Origin: Paenibacillus curdlanolyticus YK9
Lineage (GTDB): Bacteria; Bacillota; Bacilli; Paenibacillales; Paenibacillaceae
Length of the DNA stretch: 64,000 nt
Reading direction: 5' to 3'
Assembly (NCBI RefSeq): GCF_000179615.1
Contig: NZ_AEDD01000002.1
Coordinates: forward strand, 372,001-436,000
Of the stretch, positions 51,332 to 59,603 are shown piece by piece. Positions within the stretch are counted from its first letter, which is position 1, and each line of letters opens with the position of its first letter. A program made the position numbers and the translations under genes. The notes under the pieces were generated by a model that was not told where the DNA came from, did not search any database, and saw only the letters and a list, made by a program, of their open reading frames with translations.

Positions 51332-51574
51332 TTATCTCGTATTATACTCATAATGGATAACACGAGTAACCGGTCTACCCCTATTTTGCTTATTACGATC
51401 AGGAAGAGGATGCCATTGAGATGGGTCTAAACCCATATTTAGCGCCAATGCTTCAAGAACTTTTAATTTCATTTCATGTGGACGATGCATATCCGCCCCG
51501 ATATTTGTTAATTCAGCGATTAATTTCTTTCGATATTGGGTCGTTAATTTACACTTTTTAATTGACAAACTCAT
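51332..51574 (-). CDS. 80-residue protein coupled to TrpE(G), function unknown
   Basis: Its ATG overlaps the TrpE(G) stop (ATGA) and has GGAAGGTAG upstream, so it is translated with that enzyme. It is basic, with Lys/Arg-rich ends (KKCKLTTQYRKK; DRNKQNRGRPVTR), a helical middle (EMKLKVLEALALNMGLDPSQ) and one Trp. There are no membrane segments, signal peptide or Cys cluster. I do not recognise a family. It is not similar to TRAP or anti-TRAP as I know them. It could be a regulatory subunit of the anthranilate synthase or an RNA-binding protein, but this is speculation. Confidence 0.72.
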   Translation of the reverse strand: MSLSIKKCKLTTQYRKKLIAELTNIGADMHRPHEMKLKVLEALALNMGLDPSQWHPLPDRNKQNRGRPVTRVIHYEYNTR

Positions 51575-53763
51575 CCCACTACCTTCCAATGCTCAAACTC
51601 CGATAACGCATTTATGATGTTACGTATGATAGTCATACCTGTACCATTTCCTAAAGACAGAATGGACTCCGGATGAAACTGAACTGCAAAAATCGGCAAT
51701 TCCTTATGTTCAATCGCCATAACAATCCGATCATCTACTGTTTCAGCGATAACCTGCAGGCAGTCAGGAATACGGGATGCATAGAGAGAATGATATCGGC
51801 CAACCACAAAACGATCGGGCATGTCCTTAAACATTGCGCTCTTGGAAGTTATTTTCACTTCAGATGACTTCCCATGCTGTGGATATGACAACAAAGACAG
51901 CTGCCCCCCGAAATACTCCACGATTCCTTGAAGTCCTAAACAGACTCCAAGTATAGGAATATTCCGTCGCATACATAATTCGATCGTTTCGGACAAATGG
52001 AATTGGTCCGGACGCCCTGGACCAGGTGAAAGGACGACGAGATCAATTGGTGCTTCTGAAGAAATGATTTGTCGAGCTGCTTCAGAACGTAAGGTTTGCA
52101 CAATTGAATTGCATTGTCGCAAGTAATTCGCTAATGTATGGACGAATGAATCCTCATGGTCTACTAATAGAACCCGCTTTGTTCTGCCGAGCTGTTTGGC
52201 TGTCGTGTTAAGTGAATCACAAGATGCAGCTTCATTCGCTCGAATCACACTCAACATGGCAGCAGCCTTGACCAAGGTCTCCTGTTCCTCATCTTTCGGC
52301 ACAGAATCGTACAGTAAAGTGGCGCCTACTCTAATCTCAGCTAAACGATCTTTAATTCTCACGGTACGCAGCGTTAATCCCGTATTCAAATCACCTTGGA
52401 ACGTATAATACCCGACAGCTCCTCCGTACCAGTTACGGGGCGTGTCTTCATTCCTTTCAATCCAACTGACAGCCGAACGCTTTGGAGCACCGGTGACGGT
52501 AACGGCCCACATATGTGTCATAAATGCATCCAATGAATCAAATTGCGGCTCCAATCGCCCTTCCACATGATCAACTGTATGAATGAGATGCGAATACATT
52601 TCCAATTGGCGTCTCCCAATCACTTCAACAGTACCGGGAACGCAAATTCGCGACTTATCATTTCGATCAACATCTGTACACATCGTAAGCTCTGTCTCAT
52701 CTTTTATGGAGTTTAGCAGCATTCTGATTTGCTCGGAGTCTTCAATTGCAGTAGCACCGCGCCTTATCGTTCCAGAAATCGGACAAGTTTCTACACGCTC
52801 ACCTTCTACCCTTACGTACATTTCCGGAGAAGCTCCCACTAAATATTCATTGCCAAGATTGATGATAAAGCAATATGGACTAGGGTTAATTTGTGTCAAT
52901 TGCGTAAAGACTGTCGAAGCCGGCACAGTGCACTCTTCAGACAAGGTGTGTGATGGAACAACCTCAAATAGATCACCGGTTTTAAACTTTTCTAATGCTG
53001 TATGTACTAATTTCTCATAACTTCCTTGTTTAAAAACAGGTAGATCTAGTGTTTCCTCTAGTCTCCGCTCTGTTTTCATTCCAGTACGAGGTATACCCGC
53101 CGTTGTTTGCCCTTCCCGTTCAAACTCATAAGAAACTTTATGAGAGCGATTCGCCTGATGGTCTACAATTACAAGTTCATCCGGTAAATAAAGAACCAGA
53201 TCAGGCTGATTTTCATCACGGACATGGTTAAGTTCCATCGGTTCGAATTGAAAAATCAAATCATATGCGAATGCACCATATAATCCAAGGAAATTATCAT
53301 CCGGACAATGGAATATTCCTCTTAACGCTCGCATTACAGTGAATATAGAAGGCTGACGGGTTCTTTCCTCTTCATAGAGAACGCCTTCCTCCGCAATGAT
53401 GATTCCGTTCAGGCAATCTATGCTTTCACTAATCTGGAACTCTTCAAATGCAGATAAGTATCTTCCGATATATGGAAGAATGATTTTGCCGCGATCGTTA
53501 AGAGCCGTCAACGTGAACCGCTTTCCAAATGAACGAATCTCAATCGGCGGATTAACAAACCCGATATCCCATCGGGTATAGCGTCCTGGGTATTCGTATC
53601 GACTTGTAAACAATGCTCCTTTATAGGAATCCAACGCTCCCAGTATGGGTAAAATCGCTTGATCTGCTTTGAGCAATTCAATTGTCCTCTTAATTGTCAG
53701 ATCCTTCGACGGTGAATATGTATACACTTCAGGGTATGCAGTGAGGTGGAAGAATTGATTCAC
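51571..53763 (-). CDS. trpE(G): Fused anthranilate synthase TrpE(G)
   Basis: A 730-residue fusion. The N-terminal TrpE part (1-515) opens with SRYEYPGRYTRWDIGFVNPP, typical of rhizobial-type TrpE(G), and has PISGTIRRGATAIEDSEQI with DETELTMCTDVDRNDKSR in the chorismate site. The C-terminal glutaminase (about 535-730) has nucleophile Cys in GVCLGLQGI and His/Glu in VQFHPESIL. It makes anthranilate from chorismate and glutamine. The GTG start follows AAGGAGG. No other trp biosynthetic gene is nearby, so it feeds this cluster or boosts tryptophan. PhzE-type ADIC synthase is less likely from the N-terminus. A terminator-like hairpin lies in its leader. Confidence 0.93.
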   Translation of the reverse strand: MNQFFHLTAYPEVYTYSPSKDLTIKRTIELLKADQAILPILGALDSYKGALFTSRYEYPGRYTRWDIGFVNPPIEIRSFGKRFTLTALNDRGKIILPYIGRYLSAFEEFQISESIDCLNGIIIAEEGVLYEEERTRQPSIFTVMRALRGIFHCPDDNFLGLYGAFAYDLIFQFEPMELNHVRDENQPDLVLYLPDELVIVDHQANRSHKVSYEFEREGQTTAGIPRTGMKTERRLEETLDLPVFKQGSYEKLVHTALEKFKTGDLFEVVPSHTLSEECTVPASTVFTQLTQINPSPYCFIINLGNEYLVGASPEMYVRVEGERVETCPISGTIRRGATAIEDSEQIRMLLNSIKDETELTMCTDVDRNDKSRICVPGTVEVIGRRQLEMYSHLIHTVDHVEGRLEPQFDSLDAFMTHMWAVTVTGAPKRSAVSWIERNEDTPRNWYGGAVGYYTFQGDLNTGLTLRTVRIKDRLAEIRVGATLLYDSVPKDEEQETLVKAAAMLSVIRANEAASCDSLNTTAKQLGRTKRVLLVDHEDSFVHTLANYLRQCNSIVQTLRSEAARQIISSEAPIDLVVLSPGPGRPDQFHLSETIELCMRRNIPILGVCLGLQGIVEYFGGQLSLLSYPQHGKSSEVKITSKSAMFKDMPDRFVVGRYHSLYASRIPDCLQVIAETVDDRIVMAIEHKELPIFAVQFHPESILSLGNGTGMTIIRNIINALSEFEHWKVVG

Positions 53764-53813
53764 TCACATTCCTCCTTATCAGTCCAGATTATTAGTTCTT
53801 CACCTTTGCAAAT

Positions 53814-53885
53814 AAAAAAGCGGGCATTATTGCAGAAAGACAAGCGATCTTGTAGGATGACCTGTTTTTCAGAATTGATGCCCGC
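53814..53885 (-). terminator. Intra-operon terminator/attenuator before trpE(G)
   Basis: On the minus strand GCGGGCAT, about 50 bases with nested CTG-AAAAA-CAG and ACAAG-ATCG-CTTGT hairpins, then ATGCCCGC and six T. It lies between the reductase stop and the trpE(G) start, so it should reduce or control read-through. No Trp-rich leader peptide is visible. Confidence 0.7.
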
Positions 53886-53920
53886 ATAATAGCTTATCGA
53901 TCTTCAGTATTCTTGTCCGA

Positions 53921-55075
53921 TCAATAAATCAACGAATCGTCAAAATCAAATTCCATTGCAAATTCTGTAAGATGATGCAAATCGATCTCTGGTATATCAT
54001 GACTATTAATCCGCTTGTTCAGTTCATTCGTATCGTATTCAATCGTGCAATTATTAAGATATGGACTGTATACTTTATCGATTAACCGATAATACAGCCG
54101 TTCACCCTTGTTTAGATGATCAGGTAGCACATCTACAAAGCTATAATTGCTAAACCCAATCGATTGCAACATTTGACCGTATAAACCTCGATTACTCAGT
54201 GATTTAGGATAAGTAAGATTAACATAAGGGATGTTTTGGCTGAATAATCGAACGATCGATTTTGCCACAAAATCGACTGGCACAACATTAAGAACGGTAT
54301 GCTCTGCCATATGAATTCGAATATGGTCACTAGCTTCTTGTTTCTTCATGTTCCAGAAAAACTTGGTCCATCCATACATGACGTCTATCTTCGATGTATA
54401 ATACAGCGGTGGATCAATCATTCTGCCACAAACGGCGCTAGGTCTTAAGATTTGATATTCTCTTTCTTTTTTCAAGCATTCTTGTTCAACCATGCGCTCA
54501 ATTGCTAGTTTGGATTGTTCGTAAGGATTTCGGAACGTATTCTTATTGAATTGTGAATAATCGTTCCCTATTGTCCCGTTAACAATCCCGCAAGAAAATG
54601 CAGTGCTTATGAAGATAAATTTCGAATTAAAGTCCAAAGCGGCATGCAGCAGGTTTTGTGTCCCCATTACATTATTATGCTGAACCTCTTTCTCCGCTTG
54701 TTCCGTGTTGAGAAGGTTAACAGATCCTGCACAATGAATCACGTATACTTTTTCGTTAAACGGAATAACGCTCTTCATTTTGCCGATTAAGTCTTTATCT
54801 TCTATGCTGCCTTCAATGATTTTGATTTTTTGTCTTACCCTGTCATACGGATATACTTTAAAATAGTTTGGCGCGAACTCATGTCTTAAAATGTGCTCCA
54901 GCCGTTCACTAGCAGATGCTGACTTCTTACTCCGCATAAGCACATAAAGGTTGCCTTGCCACTGGTGTTGTAGGAAATAATGGATATACTCATATAGCAA
55001 ATGCCTGCCAATTAAGCCAGTGACGCCTGTGATCAATATATTCCCGTAAAAAGGAGAAGCCATGTCCGACATCAT
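53921..55075 (-). CDS. Free-standing thioester-reductase-like SDR protein
   Basis: A 384-residue extended short-chain dehydrogenase of the NAD_binding_4 (male-sterility/thioester reductase) family. It has nucleotide motif ITGVTGLIGRHLL, FISTAFSCGIVNG, the catalytic Tyr/Lys in NPYEQSKLAIE and ILRPSAVCGR. Members reduce acyl or peptidyl thioesters to aldehydes or alcohols, usually as the last domain of an NRPS. No carrier protein is encoded in this operon, so it must act on a carrier elsewhere, on a CoA ester, or on another substrate. The ATG at 55075 has a GTGGTG site. Confidence 0.82.
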   Translation of the reverse strand: MMSDMASPFYGNILITGVTGLIGRHLLYEYIHYFLQHQWQGNLYVLMRSKKSASASERLEHILRHEFAPNYFKVYPYDRVRQKIKIIEGSIEDKDLIGKMKSVIPFNEKVYVIHCAGSVNLLNTEQAEKEVQHNNVMGTQNLLHAALDFNSKFIFISTAFSCGIVNGTIGNDYSQFNKNTFRNPYEQSKLAIERMVEQECLKKEREYQILRPSAVCGRMIDPPLYYTSKIDVMYGWTKFFWNMKKQEASDHIRIHMAEHTVLNVVPVDFVAKSIVRLFSQNIPYVNLTYPKSLSNRGLYGQMLQSIGFSNYSFVDVLPDHLNKGERLYYRLIDKVYSPYLNNCTIEYDTNELNKRINSHDIPEIDLHHLTEFAMEFDFDDSLIY

Positions 55076-55096
55076 TCATACACCACTATCGTAATT

Positions 55097-55915
55097 TTAT
55101 TTAATCAGAATTTCGTCAAGCACTTTGATATACGCCGATTTGTCTTCAGTTAAAAAATCATGACCTTTTCCAGGTAAGATCTGGACCTGTAATTGTTCGA
55201 TTTCGGATTTGAGCTTCTGAGTGAAAATATTGCCATTAAAGATATCTTCCTCGCCTTGAATATAATGTACCTCGATGCCATCCATCACCGTTTTTAGTTT
55301 CGATAAATTCATTTCGTTTGCATCCCAAGCTCTCATGTAAGGCTCCAGAAGGCTTTTATCTATTTTCGATTCAAACTGTTGGACGATCGCATCAAAAAAG
55401 TCTTTGCACTGATCAATAAACGCGTTGCTGTACATGAGCGGGAATGACAATGTAACGATGTCTCTAACATCTCCCATCTCAAACATCTTAAGAGAAGCTT
55501 TTGAGAGAAGTTGACCTTTAAAGTTACCATACGGATTAATTACCGGGGCCACTAAAATCAAACGACTCACTTTGCCATAATTCATTAACATGTAGTCGAT
55601 TGCCATCGCAGAAGAGCTGGAATACGTAATGAATGTAATGTTGGAAAGATCTAAATGTTCGATTAGCAAACTAATATCATCGATAAAATCATAATAATCG
55701 AATGCCTCCCTTAATTGGGTGGATTCACCTTGATTACGCATATCGAAAGTTAAAATGTTGAAAGGTTGTTTTTCAAGAAGCGCTTTCCCCACATCTTCCC
55801 AATCGTTCATCGTATTGAATGTACCATTAAGAAATACTAGTGTTTCCTTACTTCCTTCGTTCTTCTCATATTTGTAGCTAATCTCAATATCATTCGGAAA
55901 TTTCACAATTGGCAT
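55097..55915 (-). CDS. Alpha/beta-hydrolase with atypical nucleophile elbow
   Basis: A 272-residue alpha/beta-hydrolase. LVFLNGTFNTMNDWEDVGK contains the oxyanion loop, FDMRNQGEST is the strand-4 landmark, and LPGKGHDFL carries the catalytic His. The nucleophile elbow reads TYSSSSAMA where G-x-S-x-G is usual, so both flanking glycines are replaced. The acid may be Glu/Asp in QGEEDIF. The ATG follows GGGAGGG. It could hydrolyse or transfer an ester in the cluster 2 pathway; a non-catalytic role cannot be excluded. Confidence 0.83.
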   Translation of the reverse strand: MPIVKFPNDIEISYKYEKNEGSKETLVFLNGTFNTMNDWEDVGKALLEKQPFNILTFDMRNQGESTQLREAFDYYDFIDDISLLIEHLDLSNITFITYSSSSAMAIDYMLMNYGKVSRLILVAPVINPYGNFKGQLLSKASLKMFEMGDVRDIVTLSFPLMYSNAFIDQCKDFFDAIVQQFESKIDKSLLEPYMRAWDANEMNLSKLKTVMDGIEVHYIQGEEDIFNGNIFTQKLKSEIEQLQVQILPGKGHDFLTEDKSAYIKVLDEILIK

Positions 55916-55933
55916 AATGTACCCTCCCTGAAT

Positions 55934-56695
55934 TTAGCAATAATGATAACCAAACTTCACCAGCAGCTGTTCTACTGTTGTTCGTTTCCTATCTTCACCT
56001 TTTAAGTCAAGTACCAGATTGCCGGAAGAAAGCATTAAAGTGCGTGTGCCATATTCCAAAGCATCCTTAATATTGTGCGTGATCATAATTGTGCTAATTT
56101 GATCTCTGTTTACAATGCTTGCTGTAAGCTTCATAACTTTGCTTGCTGTGGAGGGGTCGAGCGCTGCTGTGTGTTCGTCAAGAAGCAGCAGCTCAGGCTT
56201 TACGATCGTTGCCATTAATAAAGTTATCGCTTGCCTTTGTCCTCCGGACAATAAGCGCATTTTAACTTTTAGTCGATTTTCCAAATCCAGATCTAATAAT
56301 GACAGGCGTTCGCGAAACATAGTAATGTCACGTTTTCGAATGCCCTGCCCTAGCCCTCTTATCTGTCCCCTAGCAAGTGCTAAAGACAAATTCTCTTCAA
56401 CTGTCATATTGAAGGCAGTACCTCTAAGGGGGTCTTGAAACACCCTTCCGATATACTTAGCCCGCTTATGTTCGGCAAGTTTAGTTATATCTGCGGTACC
56501 CAAAACAATCTGGCCTTCGTCAGGCTGTTCGACACCCGTTATACAATTAAACAGTGTCGACTTGCCCGACCCGTTGCTGCCAATGACAGTTACAAATTCA
56601 CCTTTACGAACTTGAAGATTAATATTATCGAGTGCAATTTTTTCATCTACGCTTTTTTTAGAATAAACTTTTCTTAATGACCTGATGTCAAGCAT
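55934..56695 (-). CDS. ABC transporter ATPase (TrpZ-like)
   Basis: A 253-residue ATPase with Walker A TVIGSNGSGKSTLFN, Q-loop VFQDPLRGTAFNMT, signature LLSGGQRQAI, Walker B LLLLDEHTAALDP and H-loop MITHNIKDAL. This form (COG1101) accompanies the COG4120 permease and COG2984 binding protein that precede it. In streptococci and lactobacilli such TrpXYZ systems are tryptophan-linked. The ATG at 56695 overlaps the permease stop by eight bases. An importer role in tryptophan or analogue uptake is inferred from the adjacent TrpRS. Confidence 0.88.
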   Translation of the reverse strand: MLDIRSLRKVYSKKSVDEKIALDNINLQVRKGEFVTVIGSNGSGKSTLFNCITGVEQPDEGQIVLGTADITKLAEHKRAKYIGRVFQDPLRGTAFNMTVEENLSLALARGQIRGLGQGIRKRDITMFRERLSLLDLDLENRLKVKMRLLSGGQRQAITLLMATIVKPELLLLDEHTAALDPSTASKVMKLTASIVNRDQISTIMITHNIKDALEYGTRTLMLSSGNLVLDLKGEDRKRTTVEQLLVKFGYHYC

Positions 56696-57599
56696 CCATC
56701 CTCCCACCTAAGCTTCTCTTGTTCCATTCACTTTTAAGCTTGAACCAGTTACTATTCATAATCTTAATCGATAAGACAAGCACGACGATCGTGCTTGAAA
56801 CTAGCTTCAAATCCGTTGGCGGCATGCCCATTTGAAGAGCTATCGCGATCACGAATCGATACACAATGGAACCCAACACAACTGCAACCAAACTTTTCAA
56901 CATCGAACTGTTTGTGAAGATCACTTCCCCAATAATGACAGAAGCTAAGCCGATTACGATGACCCCCTGCCCCATCCCAATATCCGTAAACGATTGGAAC
57001 TGAGCCAATACTGCACCTGATAAAGCGACTAATCCGTTAGATAAGGCAAGTCCCGTCCATTTTGTAATGTCGGTATTTACACCAACTGACCTTGCCATAT
57101 GCTCGTTGTTGCCTGTCGCTCTTAATGCAAGCCCGAATCGTGTCGTTAAAAATACATTTAGCAGAATGACATGGACAATGATAATTGCTGCTAAGATCAT
57201 AATGCTGACACGATCATCGACTAGTCCGTCCGTAAAACAATTAAATATAGTCCTCACATTCAGTAATGATATATTGGGGCTTCCCGACATGATTCTTATA
57301 TTTATCGAATACAGGGCAGACATGACTAAGATGCCTGCTAGGAGTAGATGAATCTTTAATTTCACATGAAGAAAAGTCGTTATACTCCCAGCAATACAAC
57401 CGGCCATAAAAGCCAGCAGCAGCGACAGAAACGGATGTCCGTTGAACGTTAAAATGGCTGAAACAGCTGATCCTGTTACAAAGCTGCCGTCAACGGTAAG
57501 ATCCGGTACATCGAGTATTCGAAAAGAAATAAACATGCCCAATGCGAGCAGTGTGTAGATTAAACTTAACTCCAATGTGCCATAAGCAATCGTTGCCAT
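56688..57599 (-). CDS. ABC transporter permease (TrpY-like, COG4120)
   Basis: A 303-residue membrane protein with eight or nine helices, for example ELSLIYTLLALGMFISFRIL, SILAILT-like segments, FLSLLLAFMAGCIAG and VIVIGLASVIIGEVIF. It resembles branched-chain-amino-acid-type permeases and is the COG4120 partner of the ATPase and binding protein. It starts two bases after the binding-protein stop. Substrate inferred as tryptophan or a related aromatic compound. Confidence 0.87.
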   Translation of the reverse strand: MATIAYGTLELSLIYTLLALGMFISFRILDVPDLTVDGSFVTGSAVSAILTFNGHPFLSLLLAFMAGCIAGSITTFLHVKLKIHLLLAGILVMSALYSINIRIMSGSPNISLLNVRTIFNCFTDGLVDDRVSIMILAAIIIVHVILLNVFLTTRFGLALRATGNNEHMARSVGVNTDITKWTGLALSNGLVALSGAVLAQFQSFTDIGMGQGVIVIGLASVIIGEVIFTNSSMLKSLVAVVLGSIVYRFVIAIALQMGMPPTDLKLVSSTIVVLVLSIKIMNSNWFKLKSEWNKRSLGGRMDA

Positions 57600-57600
57600 G

Positions 57601-58602
57601 CTATTTTCCGAAGTTTTCTTTTGCTTTGTTCAGCACATCATCTGGCAAGGAAACTCCAATTGCCTTCGCTGTGTCCGTATTGACATAAATGTTTAATTCC
57701 GTCATGACCTTCACTGGAATATCGCCCGGTTTCTTGCCATTCAAAACTTCAGTTGCCATGTCCGCGGTTTTCTGGCCCAATATGTCATAATCAATACCGT
57801 AACCAGCGAGAGCGCCATCTTTAACCATCGAGTCAGCTCCAACATAAAGTGGTTTCTTAGCATCTCTTGCCACTTTAGATACAACAGGCATGGATGAAGC
57901 AATCGTATTGTCAGGCGGCGCGAAAATCGCGTCCACTTTACCGGCCAGCGACTGCATGACCTGCTGTACATCACCCGTACTGCTGGCGGTCATTTCAACC
58001 AGCTCAATTTTCTCGTTGCTAGATTTCAAATATTGTCTCAGTTCGTTCATAACCATTACAGCAGCTGTGTCGCCGGGATTGTAGATGGCACCCAATTTAT
58101 GTATATCGGGTGTGATCTGCATAGCAAGTTTTATATTTTGTTCTGCAGAAGTTACATCCGATGTTCCTGTGATATTACCGCCGGGCTTCTGTAGATCTTG
58201 TACAAGCCCTGCCGACACTGGATCTGTTACCGCTGCAAAAACAATTGGAATATCCTTTGTTTCACCTGCAATTGCTTGCGCTGATGGAGTTGCAATAGCG
58301 ACGATAAGATCGTATTTTGCGTTCTTAAATTTTTGCGCGATCAACTTCAAATTATTAGGGTCACCTTGCGCATTTTGATAATCGACCGTTAGGTTGCTTC
58401 CTTCCTTAAACCCGTTTGCGGCCAATTGTTTGATGAAGGATTCTCTGATCGAATTTAGGGATGGATGCTCAACAATCTGTATAATCCCAATTTTTTTCGT
58501 GATTTGACCATTCGTCTCTTTTGAATCCCCACAGCCAGTAATACTAATCATTGCGAGTAAAACAATTAGTAAAACAGAATAGAACGAATTATGCCTTGCC
58601 AC
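57601..58602 (-). CDS. ABC transporter substrate-binding lipoprotein (TrpX-like, COG2984)
   Basis: A 333-residue lipoprotein: hydrophobic core SVLLIVLLAMISITGC with lipobox ITGC. The mature part has the COG2984 pattern (KIGIIQIVEHPSLNSIRESF, IVFAAVTDPVSAGLV, GAIYNPGDTAAVMVMNEL, DAIFAPPDNTIASSM). The family includes streptococcal TrpX. The GTG at 58602 is preferred for its GGGAGTG site; an ATG 18 bases upstream has none. It lies 60 bases after the TrpRS gene, in the same operon. Confidence 0.88.
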   Translation of the reverse strand: MARHNSFYSVLLIVLLAMISITGCGDSKETNGQITKKIGIIQIVEHPSLNSIRESFIKQLAANGFKEGSNLTVDYQNAQGDPNNLKLIAQKFKNAKYDLIVAIATPSAQAIAGETKDIPIVFAAVTDPVSAGLVQDLQKPGGNITGTSDVTSAEQNIKLAMQITPDIHKLGAIYNPGDTAAVMVMNELRQYLKSSNEKIELVEMTASSTGDVQQVMQSLAGKVDAIFAPPDNTIASSMPVVSKVARDAKKPLYVGADSMVKDGALAGYGIDYDILGQKTADMATEVLNGKKPGDIPVKVMTELNIYVNTDTAKAIGVSLPDDVLNKAKENFGK

Positions 58603-58661
58603 AAATAACACTCCCTGCATTCATTTTTTCAACTGCTGAAGAGGATCCCGCAGGACCCTCT

Positions 58662-59603
58662 TTAATAAGATAATCCTGCAGAGTGAAGTATTTTTTTCAT
58701 TCGCAGTTCTGCCTGCTCCTCTGCCTTAATCAATCCATCCGCCAAAATTTGATCGAGGTACTCTGGTTGCTTCATGTAATCATTAAATCTGTTCCGTATT
58801 GGCTCTAGTTGCATATTTAGAGCATCAAACAAAGCTGATTTCATTTCAGATAGAGCGATGTTCTTCGTCTGAATGCGCGCTTTGATCTCTTCAAGCTGCT
58901 CTACAGAAACGGAATATGACAGTAATTCGAGGATTGTTTCGTAACTCGCTTCGTCATCCCCGCTGTTCAAACGCATAATCTTTTCATTGAGCACGTCTGG
59001 AGAATCTAATATTGAGATTGTATTATCAAATGATTTGGACATTTTGCGTCCGTCTAATCCCTGAACCATATTCGTCAAATTTGGGAAAATAGGCTCTGGA
59101 GCAACAAGAATATCTCCATAACAAGCATTGAATTTTTTGGCTAAGTTCCGAACAAACTCCAAACCATGCGTGTGATCTCTTCCTGCAAAAACGAGATCTG
59201 CTCCGAGCATTAATGTGTCAGAAGCCATCAAAACAGGATAAACGCAGCTCACCATGTCTAACGTTGGATTTTGAGATAGAGCCATTAGTTCCTCTAATTC
59301 TCCTGAAGTCACTAATGACATCAGTACCAATGAAACCCAAGCCATTTCTTTTATTTGCGACTGTCTCCATAACACGGACTGGTTTACATCGAATCCACAG
59401 GCAAGATAACAAGCTGTAATAATCCGAATATTATTTTGCATAACAGCATGATCTCTCACATGCGGTATCGCATGAAGATCAGCAATCAGTTGAAATACCC
59501 GATATTCTTCCTGCAAGTCAATGAGCGGCTTAATAGCGCCGTAATAATTGCCGATATGCGGTATACCAGTTGCTCTTATTCCAGTTAATATGATTTTTTT
59601 CAT
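58662..59603 (-). CDS. trpS2: Second tryptophanyl-tRNA synthetase, divergent
   Basis: A 313-residue class I synthetase. HIGN (16-19) and KMSKS (187-191) are intact, as are His in ADLHAIP and Asp in LMASDTL, which in the B. stearothermophilus enzyme contact tryptophan. The usual FSGIQPSG loop reads LTGIRATG, so the Phe and Gln near the indole are Leu and Arg, and the usual GEDQ reads GRDH. The ATG overlaps the radical SAM stop (ATGA), tying it to this pathway. A resistant copy protecting from a TrpRS inhibitor is the best reading; a sensor or a supplier of Trp-tRNA is possible. Confidence 0.9.
   Translation of the reverse strand: MKKIILTGIRATGIPHIGNYYGAIKPLIDLQEEYRVFQLIADLHAIPHVRDHAVMQNNIRIITACYLACGFDVNQSVLWRQSQIKEMAWVSLVLMSLVTSGELEELMALSQNPTLDMVSCVYPVLMASDTLMLGADLVFAGRDHTHGLEFVRNLAKKFNACYGDILVAPEPIFPNLTNMVQGLDGRKMSKSFDNTISILDSPDVLNEKIMRLNSGDDEASYETILELLSYSVSVEQLEEIKARIQTKNIALSEMKSALFDALNMQLEPIRNRFNDYMKQPEYLDQILADGLIKAEEQAELRMKKILHSAGLSY

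Noticed and set aside
53781-53886. Trp-codon leader peptide before trpE(G)
   Set aside because: The only short frame through the hairpin has no Trp codon and only a weak ribosome-binding site.
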